Source: Catenulispora pinistramenti (lineage in GTDB: Bacteria; Actinomycetota; Actinomycetes; Streptomycetales; Catenulisporaceae). From it: a stretch of 64,000 nucleotides of DNA. The stretch spans positions 16,300 through 80,299 of the forward strand of contig NZ_JAAFYZ010000018.1 of the NCBI RefSeq assembly GCF_018274385.1, given 5' to 3'. The position numbers were made by a program, and so were the translations under genes. The notes under the pieces were generated by a model that saw only the letters and a program-made list of their open reading frames with translations, ran no database searches and was not told the origin of the DNA. Shown here one piece after another: positions 24,404 through 33,078 of the stretch (positions within the stretch are counted from its first letter, which is position 1; each line of letters opens with the position of its first letter).

Positions 24404-25927
24404 ATGCACCGGATGCGAGTGCATGAAAACGGTCTTCCGGTCGGCGGCGGTCTGGGCCCGCGGCGGCTCGACACCACAGTCTCCCCGGTAGTCGCCGGGG
24501 TGGTGCCGCGGGCGCGGACGGTCACCCGTCCGTTCGCCGGTCGGTACACCCGTCGGTTCACCGTCCTCGGCGAGCCGCTGCGGGGGGTGCTGCCGGTCGT
24601 GCTCGGGCTGCTGGCGCTCGCCTGTTCGCTGGTGGCGCTCGTGGTCGTCCGGGCACCGCAGCTCTCGATCGTCGACGAGCCGGCGCACGCCGACTACGCC
24701 TACCAGGTCTCGCACGGCCGGCTCCCGGCCAAGGGCACGATCGTCGACGCCGAGATCCGCTACGAGTGGTACTGCCACGATCTCGGCGCCGCGGTGGCGT
24801 CGGCGGACTGCGCCGCGGGGTTCACCGACGGCTTCCAGGCCGACGCGCAGGACTACACGTTCGGCGATCCTCCGCTCTATTACTTGGTCACCGGCTATCT
24901 GGGCCGGGCGCTGGGTCCCCTCGTGCCGGGCGGGCACGACTTCATCACCGCGGGCCGGGTCGTCGGCGCGCTGTGGCTGTTCGCCGGGATGCTCATGCTC
25001 TACGGCGCGCTGCGTGCGTTCCGCGTGGAGCGGTGCTATGCCTGTCTGGGCGCGGTGCTGCTGCCGTTGTGCCCTGGTGTGCTGGCCGCCGCGAGCTCGC
25101 TCAGCAGCGACGTGCCGTCCGCGTTGTGCGGGGCGGCGGCGCTGTACTTACTGGCGCGGGTGACAGTGGAACGCCGGACCGGCTGGGTGTTGCCGTTCGT
25201 CGTCACAGCGCTGGCCACCGGAACGAAGATCCTCAACGGCGTGCCGATGCTGGTGGTCGGCGCGGTGGTCCTGGTCCTCGCGGTGGCGGCCTGGCGGCGC
25301 GGCGACCGGGGCGCCGCGGTGCGGACCGGTCTGATCGCGCTCGCGGTCGTCGTCGCGTTCTGCGGTGTCTACGGCGGCTGGACCGTGTTCCAGAGCGGAC
25401 GCGGCCAGGAGGGCTGGGTGAACCCGAACCTGGCCGACGGCCAGCCGCTCACCGGATCCGCCGCGGGCGATCTGCTCAGCAACCTGTTCGGCACGTTCCA
25501 GCATCTGACGACCAGCTACTGGCTCGCCGATCCGGTCAACGGCGAGACGGTGGTGATCTGGGCGACCCTGCTGTGCGTCGTGCTCGGTGCCGCACCGTTC
25601 GTGTTGATGGCCACCAGTCGTACCCGGTCCTGGAGCTGGCAGCTGGCGGTCGGCACCGCGGCCGGCATCTCGGTGATCGCGCTGGTCGTGCAGACCCAGG
25701 TGTTGGCGACCAGCGGGCGGTACTTCGCGATCGTCAGCGGGCGGTACGCGCTGAGCTTCCTGCCGTGGGCGATCGCCTGCCTGGCGGTCGTGGCCAGTCG
25801 CAAAGGGCTGTCACGCAGCGGGGTGGCGTTCACCGGGCTGGGTCTGACGGTGATGCTGCTCGCGACGTCCGGGGTGTTCGCGCTCGGGCCCGCGCTGAGC
25901 AGCCGGACGTCGTTCTTGATCGGGTGA
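24404..25927 (+). CDS. GT-C-fold membrane glycosyltransferase-like protein
   Basis: A 507-residue polytopic membrane protein with roughly ten hydrophobic segments. An acidic loop after the first helix (SIVDEPAHADYAYQVSHGRL) is typical of GT-C/DUF2142-type lipid-linked sugar transferases. The donor would be a polyprenyl-phosphate sugar and the site extracytoplasmic, by family analogy. It could belong to the phosphonate cluster or be unrelated. The exact start is uncertain (ATG 24404, or a GTG near 24500). Leu249 is encoded by TTA at 25148, a codon that is rare in such genomes and read by bldA tRNA in streptomycetes. Confidence 0.78.
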   Translation: MHRMRVHENGLPVGGGLGPRRLDTTVSPVVAGVVPRARTVTRPFAGRYTRRFTVLGEPLRGVLPVVLGLLALACSLVALVVVRAPQLSIVDEPAHADYAYQVSHGRLPAKGTIVDAEIRYEWYCHDLGAAVASADCAAGFTDGFQADAQDYTFGDPPLYYLVTGYLGRALGPLVPGGHDFITAGRVVGALWLFAGMLMLYGALRAFRVERCYACLGAVLLPLCPGVLAAASSLSSDVPSALCGAAALYLLARVTVERRTGWVLPFVVTALATGTKILNGVPMLVVGAVVLVLAVAAWRRGDRGAAVRTGLIALAVVVAFCGVYGGWTVFQSGRGQEGWVNPNLADGQPLTGSAAGDLLSNLFGTFQHLTTSYWLADPVNGETVVIWATLLCVVLGAAPFVLMATSRTRSWSWQLAVGTAAGISVIALVVQTQVLATSGRYFAIVSGRYALSFLPWAIACLAVVASRKGLSRSGVAFTGLGLTVMLLATSGVFALGPALSSRTSFLIG

Positions 25928-25936
25928 CGCTGGACT

Positions 25937-25979
25937 CGGCCCGGGCGGCGGCGTGGAGTCCGGGCCGCCGCCCGGGCCG
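25937..25979. terminator. Bidirectional 15-bp hairpin terminator
   Basis: Arms 25937-25951 (CGGCCCGGGCGGCGG) and 25965-25979 are perfectly complementary around a 13-nt loop, in the 62-nt gap between the convergent GT-C and metallophosphatase genes. Confidence 0.85.
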
Positions 25980-25989
25980 GGCCGTCGGC

Positions 25990-27621
25990 TCAGCGCTCGA
26001 TCGTGAGCTTGTCGACCTCGGCGCCGTACTCGTTCACCGCGCGCAGCACCAGCTGCGCGGGACGGCCGTGTCGGCCGGGCTTGACGTCCACGGCCAGCAG
26101 CGCGTAGCCCGTGTAACGCACCCGCGACCAGTCGACCGTCTCCGGGGTCTGACCGCCGGTGGAGTTGCGCACCCAGGACTTGAACGGCGCGACGTCGTCG
26201 ACGTCGTTCTCGTAGCTGTCGGCGACCGGGAACTGGTAGAGGCTGTTGCCGGAGCTGCCGGCCACCACGTAGGTGGTGCCGTAGGTCTTGGACCGGACCG
26301 TCGAGCCGGTGGGGGCGGCCGTGGTCACCGTGCCGCCGCGCAGCGGGTCGGTCCGCTCGTAGACGTGGTTGTGGCCGTTGATGACCAGGTCGACGCCGAA
26401 CTGGTCGAACAGCGGGGTCCACGCGGCGCGCACACCGCCGTCGGAGGCGTGGGCGTCGGCGGTGCAGTACGCGCACTCGTGGAAGTACACGACGATGAAG
26501 TCGATGGCGCGGTTCGCGCGGTGGGCGGCGAGCTGCTTGTTCAGCCAGGCGGTCTGCTTGCCCTGGCTGTAGCCGAAGTTCGCCTTGTACTCGTAGGTCA
26601 CGTCGTTGGCGTCCAGGGCGATGAACGCGACGTTGCCATAGGTGAAGGAGTAGTAGGCCTGGTGCTCGGTCGGCTGGGCGAAGCGGTCGAAGATGCCGCC
26701 GTAGCCGTCGGGGGAGTACCAGGGCTCCATCTCGTGGTTGCCGACCACCGGCTGCCACGGGATCGAGGCGGCGAACAGCTCGTTCTGGACCAGGAAGGAG
26801 TCCCAGACCCGCGGGTCGTAGCTGTTGGTGATCTGGCCGCTGCCGCCGTCGTTGGCGTAGGACAGGTCGCCGGCGTGCAGGTGGAAGGCCGGGTTCTGGG
26901 ACCGGACCGTGGTGGCCAGGGCGACCGCGTCGTAGCTCACGCCCTGGTCGCCGAAGGCGGTGAAGGTGTAGTCCGGCTGTCCGCAGGGCGCGGTGGTGAA
27001 GGGGCGGGCCGGCTCGAAGTGGGGGCTCGCGGCCGGGTCGTACCCGTCGTGCCCGACGGCGTAGTAGTAGGTCTGGCCGGGCAGCAGATGGCTGATACGG
27101 GCCTGTATGTAGTACTGCTCGACGGCGGCCGGGTGGACCAGCGGAACCGAGTCCACCGCGCTGATGTCGGTGAACGGGGTGCTGAGCACCGAGAGCTGGG
27201 CCTTGATCTTCTCGCCGAAGTCCAGCGGCGAGTAGCCGATCCGGACGTAGGGATTGGTGACCGCGGCGGGGACCTGCCAGACCACCGAGATCTGGGTGGT
27301 CGGGTCGGCGCCGTAGGAGATGTGACGGCCGAACGGGACGACCGAGCGGCCCGCCGGGCGGGCGGCCGTGGCGAGCAGGGGCGCGGCGGTCGGTCGGGTC
27401 GGCACGGTCGGGGTGCTCGCGGCGCCCGCGACGCTCGCGCTGCTCGCGACGGCGGCGTCGGCCCGGCCGGAGAGCACGCCGGAGCCGGCGGCCAGCACGC
27501 CGGCGCCGACCAGCCCGCCGCGCAGCAGCGAACGGCGGCCGGCGGTGAGCTGCTGGAACCATTCGTGTTGTTCGGCCATCGACAGGCTCGCGGCCTGCTC
27601 AGGCGTCATCTTGGGGGTCAT
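25990..27621 (-). CDS. Tat-exported purple acid phosphatase-like metallophosphoesterase
   Basis: A 543-residue exported phosphatase. The N-terminus has a twin-arginine signal (GRRSLLRGGLVGAGVLAAGSG). It is followed by an N-terminal fibronectin-like domain and the metallophosphatase core: FTAFGDQGVSYDA, HAGDLSYAND, PVVGNHEMEP, YFHECAY and INGHNHVYERT, which supply the two-metal ligands. It probably releases phosphate from esters outside the cell. ATG 27621 is chosen because it gives a complete Tat signal. It is divergent from the PadR gene and may share its operator. Confidence 0.92.
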   Translation of the reverse strand: MTPKMTPEQAASLSMAEQHEWFQQLTAGRRSLLRGGLVGAGVLAAGSGVLSGRADAAVASSASVAGAASTPTVPTRPTAAPLLATAARPAGRSVVPFGRHISYGADPTTQISVVWQVPAAVTNPYVRIGYSPLDFGEKIKAQLSVLSTPFTDISAVDSVPLVHPAAVEQYYIQARISHLLPGQTYYYAVGHDGYDPAASPHFEPARPFTTAPCGQPDYTFTAFGDQGVSYDAVALATTVRSQNPAFHLHAGDLSYANDGGSGQITNSYDPRVWDSFLVQNELFAASIPWQPVVGNHEMEPWYSPDGYGGIFDRFAQPTEHQAYYSFTYGNVAFIALDANDVTYEYKANFGYSQGKQTAWLNKQLAAHRANRAIDFIVVYFHECAYCTADAHASDGGVRAAWTPLFDQFGVDLVINGHNHVYERTDPLRGGTVTTAAPTGSTVRSKTYGTTYVVAGSSGNSLYQFPVADSYENDVDDVAPFKSWVRNSTGGQTPETVDWSRVRYTGYALLAVDVKPGRHGRPAQLVLRAVNEYGAEVDKLTIER

Positions 27622-27719
27622 GGCTGGATGGTAGTCACGCGGCGTAGTCAGGAAATGTTCGCCGGATGAACGCTGGGTGGCCGGCGCGGTCACCGGTTCT
27701 CGCGGGGCTATCGAGTTGT

Positions 27720-27744
27720 ATCTAGATGGATCTAGATATATCTT
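27720..27744. promoter_or_regulatory. Tandem ATCTAGAT palindromes, PadR-type operator
   Basis: Two copies of the palindrome ATCTAGAT (27720-27727 and 27730-27737) run into the A/T-rich ATATATCTTTAT just before the PadR gene and divergent from the phosphatase gene. This is a likely PadR self-operator overlapping the promoters. Confidence 0.6.
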
Positions 27745-27780
27745 TATCGCATCCAGACAGTAAGCGAGAGGAACCCGATC

Positions 27781-28401
27781 ATGTATGGCGACGAGTACCG
27801 AGGACGTGGCGGACGCGGTGGCCGAGGCCGCGGCGAGGGCCGCGAGCGCTTCGAGCGTTCGGACCGTGGGTTCGGGGGACCGCCCGGCGGCTGGGGACGC
27901 CGAGGGGAGTCGCGCAGCCGCTGGGACGACGCCGGCGAGCTCCGCGGCGGGCGGGGCGGACGGGCCCGGCGCGGCGACGTGCGCGCGGCGGTCCTGGCCC
28001 TGCTGGCCGAGCGCCCCATGCACGGCTACGAGATGATCCAGGAACTGGAGACCCGCACTGGCGGATTGTGGCGTCCGAGCCCGGGTGCCCTCTACCCCGC
28101 CTTGCAGTTGCTGGAGGACGAGGGAAAGGTCACCGCCGACGCGACCAGCGGCAAGCGGCTGCTGGAGCTGACCGAGGCCGGCCGGGCCGCCGTGGCCGAG
28201 GCTCCGGACAACCGGCCGTGGGAGAACTTCGGCACCGGCGTGCCGGAAGCCCACATGGCGCTGAGGGACGGCGTCCACCAGATCGGCACCGCCGCCCGCC
28301 AGGTCGCGCAGGTCGGCACCGAGGAGCAGAAGGCCAAGGCCACCACGATCCTCGTTGAGGCTCGCAAGGCCCTGTACAAGCTGCTCGCCGAGGATGCGTG
28401 A
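27781..28401 (+). CDS. PadR-family regulator with RGG-rich N-terminus
   Basis: A 206-residue regulator. Residues 65-145 are the PadR winged helix (RRGDVRAAVLALLAERPMHG, YEMIQELETRTGGLWRPSPG, ALYPALQLLEDEGKV), followed by a helical dimerisation tail. The first 60 residues are Gly/Arg-rich (for example RGRGGRGGRGRGEGRERF), an unusual extension that could bind nucleic acid non-specifically. Its target genes are unknown; the palindromes at 27720 imply autoregulation. It ends before a strong hairpin. Confidence 0.9.
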   Translation: MYGDEYRGRGGRGGRGRGEGRERFERSDRGFGGPPGGWGRRGESRSRWDDAGELRGGRGGRARRGDVRAAVLALLAERPMHGYEMIQELETRTGGLWRPSPGALYPALQLLEDEGKVTADATSGKRLLELTEAGRAAVAEAPDNRPWENFGTGVPEAHMALRDGVHQIGTAARQVAQVGTEEQKAKATTILVEARKALYKLLAEDA

Positions 28402-28443
28402 GCATGCTGGACCGATGAATGCTGATCAGTGGATCCCATCGGT

Positions 28444-28480
28444 ACCTCCCAGCCTCCGCGGTCGTGCGGGGCTGGGAGGT
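28444..28480. terminator. Hairpin terminator after PadR gene
   Basis: An 11-bp perfect stem (ACCTCCCAGCC at 28444-28454 with 28470-28480) extended inside by CCGC/GCGG, located between convergent genes ending at 28401 and 28535. Confidence 0.85.
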
Positions 28481-28534
28481 GTCCTCGAAAAGCGGCTGAC
28501 AGCGCCTACCGTCTGTCGGCCTTACGGCCCGGCC

Positions 28535-29269
28535 TCACTTGAGGTGCCGGGCGAAGAAGGCGGCGGCGGAATCAGCCGCTGACTGCGGAACGCCGGTGTG
28601 GCCGCCCATGTTGGCGCACAGGGTCTTCTCCTTGGATCCGAAGGCGTCGAACAGGTCCAGTGCCGTCTGCCGGTCGTTTCCTTCGTCGTCCCACTGCAAC
28701 AGGACGTGCAGTGGGATGGTGATCTGGCGGGCCTCCTCGAGCGTGGCCCGGGGTACGTAGCTTCCGGCGAAGAGATCGGCCGCCACGATGCGCGGGTCGA
28801 TCGTCGCCAGCCGGATGCCGATGGCGATCACTCCTCCCGCGAAGCCGACCGGGCCGCCGATCTCCGGCAGCGCGAGCAGTGCGTCCAGGGTGGCCTGCCA
28901 TTCCGGGACGGCCTGTTCCACCAGCGGTAGGACGAGCCGGTCGATGATGTCGTCGCTGACCGGTTCGCCGGCGGCCAGGGCTTGCCGCAAGTCGGCGCGG
29001 GCCTGGGCGACGACGTCCAGAACGGGCCGGTCGCCGTTTCCGGGGAGCTCGATGGTGGCTGCGGCGAAGCCGTTCGCCGCGGCGTACCGGGCTCGCGCCG
29101 CCAGCCGCGGGTACATCCTGTCCAGTCCCAGCCCGCCGGGGTGTCCGAGCAGGATCAGCGGTGTCGGCGACGCCGATGGGGGCGTCCACAGGATGCCGGG
29201 GATCTCGCCGAGGGTGAAGCGGCGTTCGGTGATGTCGCCGTCAAGACGCTGTTCAGAGGTGAACTGCAT
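28535..29269 (-). CDS. Alpha/beta hydrolase lacking an obvious nucleophile Ser
   Basis: A 244-residue dienelactone-hydrolase-like alpha/beta protein (LILLGHPGGLGLDRMYPRLA near the N-terminus, an Asp in LLQWDDEGNDRQ, and a His in ANMGGHTGVP near the end). At the nucleophile elbow the sequence reads GPVGFAGGVIAIG, with Ala where Ser or Cys is expected. It may be non-hydrolytic, or the real nucleophile lies elsewhere. Substrate unknown. It is divergent from the second metallophosphatase gene across 270 nt that hold no other gene I can support. Confidence 0.75.
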   Translation of the reverse strand: MQFTSEQRLDGDITERRFTLGEIPGILWTPPSASPTPLILLGHPGGLGLDRMYPRLAARARYAAANGFAAATIELPGNGDRPVLDVVAQARADLRQALAAGEPVSDDIIDRLVLPLVEQAVPEWQATLDALLALPEIGGPVGFAGGVIAIGIRLATIDPRIVAADLFAGSYVPRATLEEARQITIPLHVLLQWDDEGNDRQTALDLFDAFGSKEKTLCANMGGHTGVPQSAADSAAAFFARHLK

Positions 29270-29539
29270 GGTCGTGCCTTTCGGGAGTGCGGAGATGGCG
29301 CTCCCGGACGACCTATCGCCCGGCCGTGACCCCAGAGGGGAGCACCCATGTCGATGTCGCGTTCACGGGTACCACCTCCTCATCATGTCGCACGGCTTCC
29401 GGAACTCTAGCAGCGATCGCCGTCCACCCCGACCCAGCCCTGGTCAAGCTGGACTGCCGCCACCAGGAAGCGCAAGTCTTCCGAGACTGTTCGCCGCGGA
29501 TCCTCGACCCATTAACAGGCTTCTGTCATGCTCGCTGCC

Positions 29540-31117
29540 ATGACTGATCCGGCTGCGCAGGACTGCTGTGGTCTCACCCGTCGCGACCTTGCCCGGCTCG
29601 CCGCCGCGGGAGCCGGAGCGGGAATGGTCCTGCCGGGCCTGCTGCCCGCACCAGCCGCCGCCGCGGCCGCTCAGGGGGTGTTTCCGCAGGACCTGGAGAT
29701 GGTGACCGTCACCGATACCGGTTTTGTGCTGACCTGGTACACCGCCGCCGCGCCGCCGCCTGCGATCCCGTACCAGCCCGGCCAGGAGCCGGCCGCGGTG
29801 GCCTGCGACGGCGCCGTGCGGTACGGCACGCACCCGGATCGCCTGGATCGGCTCGCGGTGCAGCGGCACGGCGACACCGCCTACCACCAGGTGGAGGTCG
29901 ACGGGCTGCGGCCCGGGGCGACGTACTACTACCAGGCCCTGTCCGCAGGGGTGCCGGCGACGCCGCGTATGGTGCCGCAGCTGACGTTTCCGGCCGGGGG
30001 ACTGGTCATCCCGCCCAACCCCACCAACGGTCAGCTGTTGGCGATTCTCGCGCAGCTGCTGTCCTCCGGTGTCGTGCAGTCCGCCGCCCCGGGTCAGGTC
30101 ACGACCCTGGTTCCGCCGCGCGGTCGGCACTTGTTCTCGCTGGCGCTGGCCAACGACCTGCACATCGGGGAGACCGTGAGCGGGCTGGCCACGGCGGACT
30201 TCCCGCCCGGGTTCAGCCAGGTGCCGGGTCTGCCGCCGTATCCGGAGGTGATGGCGGAGTCGATGATCGCCGACGCCGGCCGGCGCGGCGCCGATGTGCT
30301 GCTCGTCGCGGGCGACCTCAGCTCGGCCGCGCTGCCGGCCGAGCTGTCGGGCTCCAAGCAGCTGCTCGACCGGTTCGGGCGCCTGACCCTGGCCGGCCGG
30401 CTGGACGCGGGCCGGTATGTGGTCGCCCGCGGCAACCATGACCAGCCGAAGACCGGCGCCGGGTATCAGACGTGCCCGGTGGTCGGCGACACCGGATACA
30501 ACGACTGCCTGCCGACCGTCTACGACCTGCCGCAGGGCCGGCTCACCAGCACGCACCTGGCCGGTCTGCGGATCATCGGCCTGGACACCACGACCTTGAA
30601 CACCCCCGGCGGTGCCCTCGACGACGCGCAGTTCGCGGAACTGACCGAGACCCTGGCCGACGACCGGCACTGCCCGACGCTGGTGTTCGGCCACCATCCG
30701 GTCACCGACGCCTCCGCGGTGTCCACGATCGCCGGCCCGGCCTTCGACCTGGCCCGTCCCGACGCGTCCCGGCTGCAGGCGCTGTACGCCAGGACGCCGG
30801 GCGTGTTCCTGCACCACGCCGGTCACACCCACCGCAACCTGCGTACCACCTCGCCGGTGGCGGCCGGGGTCGACTTCCTGGAAGTCGCCGCGACCAAGGA
30901 GTATCCGGGAGGGTTCGCGCTGCTGAAGGTGTACGAGGGCGGATACATGGCCAACTTCTACAAGTCCTCCAGCGCCCTGGCCCGGCAATGGAGCCAGACC
31001 ACCAGCGGTGAGTACCTGGGTCTGTATCCGGCCTACACGCTGGGCTCGGCTACCGACCGGAACCACGTAGCGAACCGAGACTTCACGCGGCTCTCAGCGG
31101 TACATCAGCAGCGGTAG
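29540..31117 (+). CDS. Tat-exported metallophosphoesterase
   Basis: A phosphatase of about 525 residues with a twin-arginine signal (LTRRDLARLAAAGAGAG, then an Ala-rich cleavage region). A fibronectin-like N-terminal domain (VTDTGFVLTWYTA, YYYQALSAGVPATP) precedes the metallophosphatase core: LANDLHIGE, LLVAGDLSSA, VVARGNHDQP, VFGHHPVTD and HHAGHTHRNL. It resembles the phosphatase at 25990 in architecture but not closely in sequence. Extracellular phosphoester hydrolysis is expected. ATG 29540 is chosen; ATG 29528 is in frame and possible. Confidence 0.9.
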   Translation: MTDPAAQDCCGLTRRDLARLAAAGAGAGMVLPGLLPAPAAAAAAQGVFPQDLEMVTVTDTGFVLTWYTAAAPPPAIPYQPGQEPAAVACDGAVRYGTHPDRLDRLAVQRHGDTAYHQVEVDGLRPGATYYYQALSAGVPATPRMVPQLTFPAGGLVIPPNPTNGQLLAILAQLLSSGVVQSAAPGQVTTLVPPRGRHLFSLALANDLHIGETVSGLATADFPPGFSQVPGLPPYPEVMAESMIADAGRRGADVLLVAGDLSSAALPAELSGSKQLLDRFGRLTLAGRLDAGRYVVARGNHDQPKTGAGYQTCPVVGDTGYNDCLPTVYDLPQGRLTSTHLAGLRIIGLDTTTLNTPGGALDDAQFAELTETLADDRHCPTLVFGHHPVTDASAVSTIAGPAFDLARPDASRLQALYARTPGVFLHHAGHTHRNLRTTSPVAAGVDFLEVAATKEYPGGFALLKVYEGGYMANFYKSSSALARQWSQTTSGEYLGLYPAYTLGSATDRNHVANRDFTRLSAVHQQR

Positions 31118-31149
31118 ACGGGAGTGACCGGTCGGTAGGGCGGCAAAAT

Positions 31150-31290
31150 GACGGCATCGATGGCGTCGGCGGGCACCAGAACATCCCGCTGTCGTTCGCG
31201 GAGGTCTTCGGCACCTCCTGGATCACCTCCTAGGACAACCTGCTGTGGCAGGCCACTGAGATGGCCGACATGTCTGATCCGGCTTCCGGC
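31150..31290 (+). pseudogene. Possible protein-coding remnant
   Basis: In the 195-nt gap between convergent genes, one plus-strand frame reads GHQNIPLSFAEVFGTSWITS, then a TAG at 31231, then DNLLWQATEMADMS. It looks more protein-like than the surrounding frames but is broken and has no start. The family is unknown; this may be chance. Confidence 0.25.
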
Positions 31291-31312
31291 CCTCGGCGAA
31301 GGCAGTCATCGT

Positions 31313-32239
31313 CTAGCGCGCCTGCCGGTCTGCGGCCGACCCGGCGAAGTAGTGTCCCTCGTCCAGGTCGGCTATGAGGCCCGGATGGGTCGGCTCCCAG
31401 CCGAGCAGTTGCCGGGTGTGCGTGCTGGAGACGGGGTTGTCGACTCCGACGAACGCGCCGATGCCGCCGAAGTGCTCGGCCGCGTCCTCGGCGGGGATGG
31501 ACTTCACCGGCAGGTCCAGGTGCCGGCCGATGGCTTCGGCGAGCTCGCGGAACGCGATGCCGGTGTCGGCGACCGGGTGCAGTCGCGAGCCGGGCTTTGC
31601 CTTCTCCAGCGCCAGGCGCAGGGCGCGCGCCGCGTCCAGGGTGTGTACGGCGGCCCAGCGGTTGGCGCCGTCCCCGACGTAGCCTGACACGCCTTTTGCG
31701 CGGGCGGTGGCGATGAGCGTCGGGACGAAGCCGGTGCGGTCGAGCGTGCTGTGCACGACGGGCGGGAGCCGCAGGACCGAGGAGCGCACGCCGCGGCCGG
31801 CCAGCGCCATGATCGCGGCCTCGGGGGCGGCTCCCGGTCCGGTTTCCAGTACGTCCTGCTCCGTGCCCGGGCGTCCGGTGATGCCGGCGAACGGGAGCAT
31901 CAGGGTTCCGCCGACGACCACGAAGGGCTGATCGGTGCCGGCGAGCGTGTCGCCGATGACTTCGATGGCGCGTAGGTGGGCGGCCAGTACCGCGGCGAAG
32001 TCGCCGTCGCGCAGGGACCTGGCGGCCAGGTGGATCACGCCCTGGGCGTCGGCGGCGGCCGCGCGCAGGCTGTCGGGGTCGTCGAGGTCGCCGCGGCGGA
32101 CCTCGGCCCCGCGCGCGGCGACCAGTTCGGCCGAGGCCTCGGAGCGGGCCAGCCCGACGACCTGGTGGCCGGCGCCGAGCAGTTCGGGGATGACGGCGGC
32201 GGCGATGTGGCCGGACGCGCCGGTAACGAGAACGCGCAT
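31313..32239 (-). CDS. NAD-dependent epimerase/dehydratase (extended SDR)
   Basis: A 308-residue extended short-chain dehydrogenase-like protein. The N-terminal MRVLVTGASGHIAAAVIPEL holds the nucleotide-binding TGxxGxI-type loop, then GDLDDPDSL and GVIHLAA. The catalytic Tyr-x3-Lys is not obvious, so it may be an atypical (NmrA/YwnB-like) reductase. ATG 32239 has GGAGG upstream. It is divergent from the TetR gene, which probably represses it. Confidence 0.82.
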   Translation of the reverse strand: MRVLVTGASGHIAAAVIPELLGAGHQVVGLARSEASAELVAARGAEVRRGDLDDPDSLRAAAADAQGVIHLAARSLRDGDFAAVLAAHLRAIEVIGDTLAGTDQPFVVVGGTLMLPFAGITGRPGTEQDVLETGPGAAPEAAIMALAGRGVRSSVLRLPPVVHSTLDRTGFVPTLIATARAKGVSGYVGDGANRWAAVHTLDAARALRLALEKAKPGSRLHPVADTGIAFRELAEAIGRHLDLPVKSIPAEDAAEHFGGIGAFVGVDNPVSSTHTRQLLGWEPTHPGLIADLDEGHYFAGSAADRQAR

Positions 32240-32301
32240 GGGAGAACCTCCGGGATGAACGGCCGCCGGGGCCACGCGGCGCGCGGCGGACAGGAGTGAT
32301 G

Positions 32302-32330
32302 TCACCTGGTGTCATTACCGTAGCAGGTGA
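32302..32330. promoter_or_regulatory. TetR-type operator TCACCTG-N15-CAGGTGA
   Basis: Inverted 7-bp arms (32302-32308 and 32324-32330) lie in the divergent gap between the epimerase and TetR genes, beside repeated TGTCAT elements. Likely binding site of the adjacent TetR. Confidence 0.55.
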
Positions 32331-32361
32331 TGACTCCGAGTGTCATGACTAGACTGCGGGG

Positions 32362-32928
32362 ATGGGACGATGGGAGCCGAACGCTCGCGGCCGACTGGAG
32401 CAGGCGGCTCAGGAGCTCTACGCGGAGCGCGGCTTCGAGCAGACCACCGCGGCAGAGATCGCCGAGCGCGCGGGGCTGACGAAGCGGACCTTCTTCCGTC
32501 ACTTCACCGACAAGTGCGACGTGCTGTTCGCCGATGCCGACGCCATGCGGGACCTGATCGTGAAAGCGGCCGCCGAGACGCCGGAATCCCTGGCCCCCCT
32601 GGCCGCTGTCGCGGCCGGGATCCAGGCTGGCGCGGCCGTCCTGCAGGAGTTCCAAGAGCGCGCCCGGAATCGGCACGTCGTCATCGCCGCGACTCCGGAA
32701 CTGCGGGAGCGGGAGCTCGCCGAACTCGCCGAGATCGCCGCCGCGCTCGCCGAGACGCTGCGCGGCCGAGGCGTGGGTGACCGGACCGCGAGCCTGGCCG
32801 CCGAAACGGGGATCGCCGTCTTCAAGGTCACGTTCGGATACTGGCTCGAAGACGCCGGACAGCCGGAGCTCCCGCAACTCCTCCGGGACGCGTTCGACGA
32901 GCTCAAGGTCGTGACCGCGGGCGCCTGA
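32362..32928 (+). CDS. TetR-family repressor
   Basis: A 188-residue regulator with the TetR helix-turn-helix at residues 8-55 (RGRLEQAAQELYAERGFEQT, TAAEIAERAGLTKRTFFRHF). The C-terminal ligand domain is helical and of unknown specificity. Divergent orientation and the inverted repeat at 32302 point to control of the epimerase and itself. Confidence 0.92.
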   Translation: MGRWEPNARGRLEQAAQELYAERGFEQTTAAEIAERAGLTKRTFFRHFTDKCDVLFADADAMRDLIVKAAAETPESLAPLAAVAAGIQAGAAVLQEFQERARNRHVVIAATPELRERELAELAEIAAALAETLRGRGVGDRTASLAAETGIAVFKVTFGYWLEDAGQPELPQLLRDAFDELKVVTAGA

Positions 32929-33078
32929 CGGCCGCGGCGACGTCGAATCCGGCGGCGGTACTCACGGCCAGGGGGTCCTCGGCGGTGGTTCCGGGTCAGG
33001 TCCGGCCGACTTCGGCGATCATGTCCTGGATCGCTTTGATGATCGCTTTGATGACCCCGTCCGGGCGGTCGATCGGTA

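Noticed and set aside
24766..27669. Plus-strand open frame of 967 codons spanning two genes
   Set aside because: It crosses a strong terminator and covers the GT-C gene in the wrong frame and the metallophosphatase on the wrong strand. No protein-like motifs.
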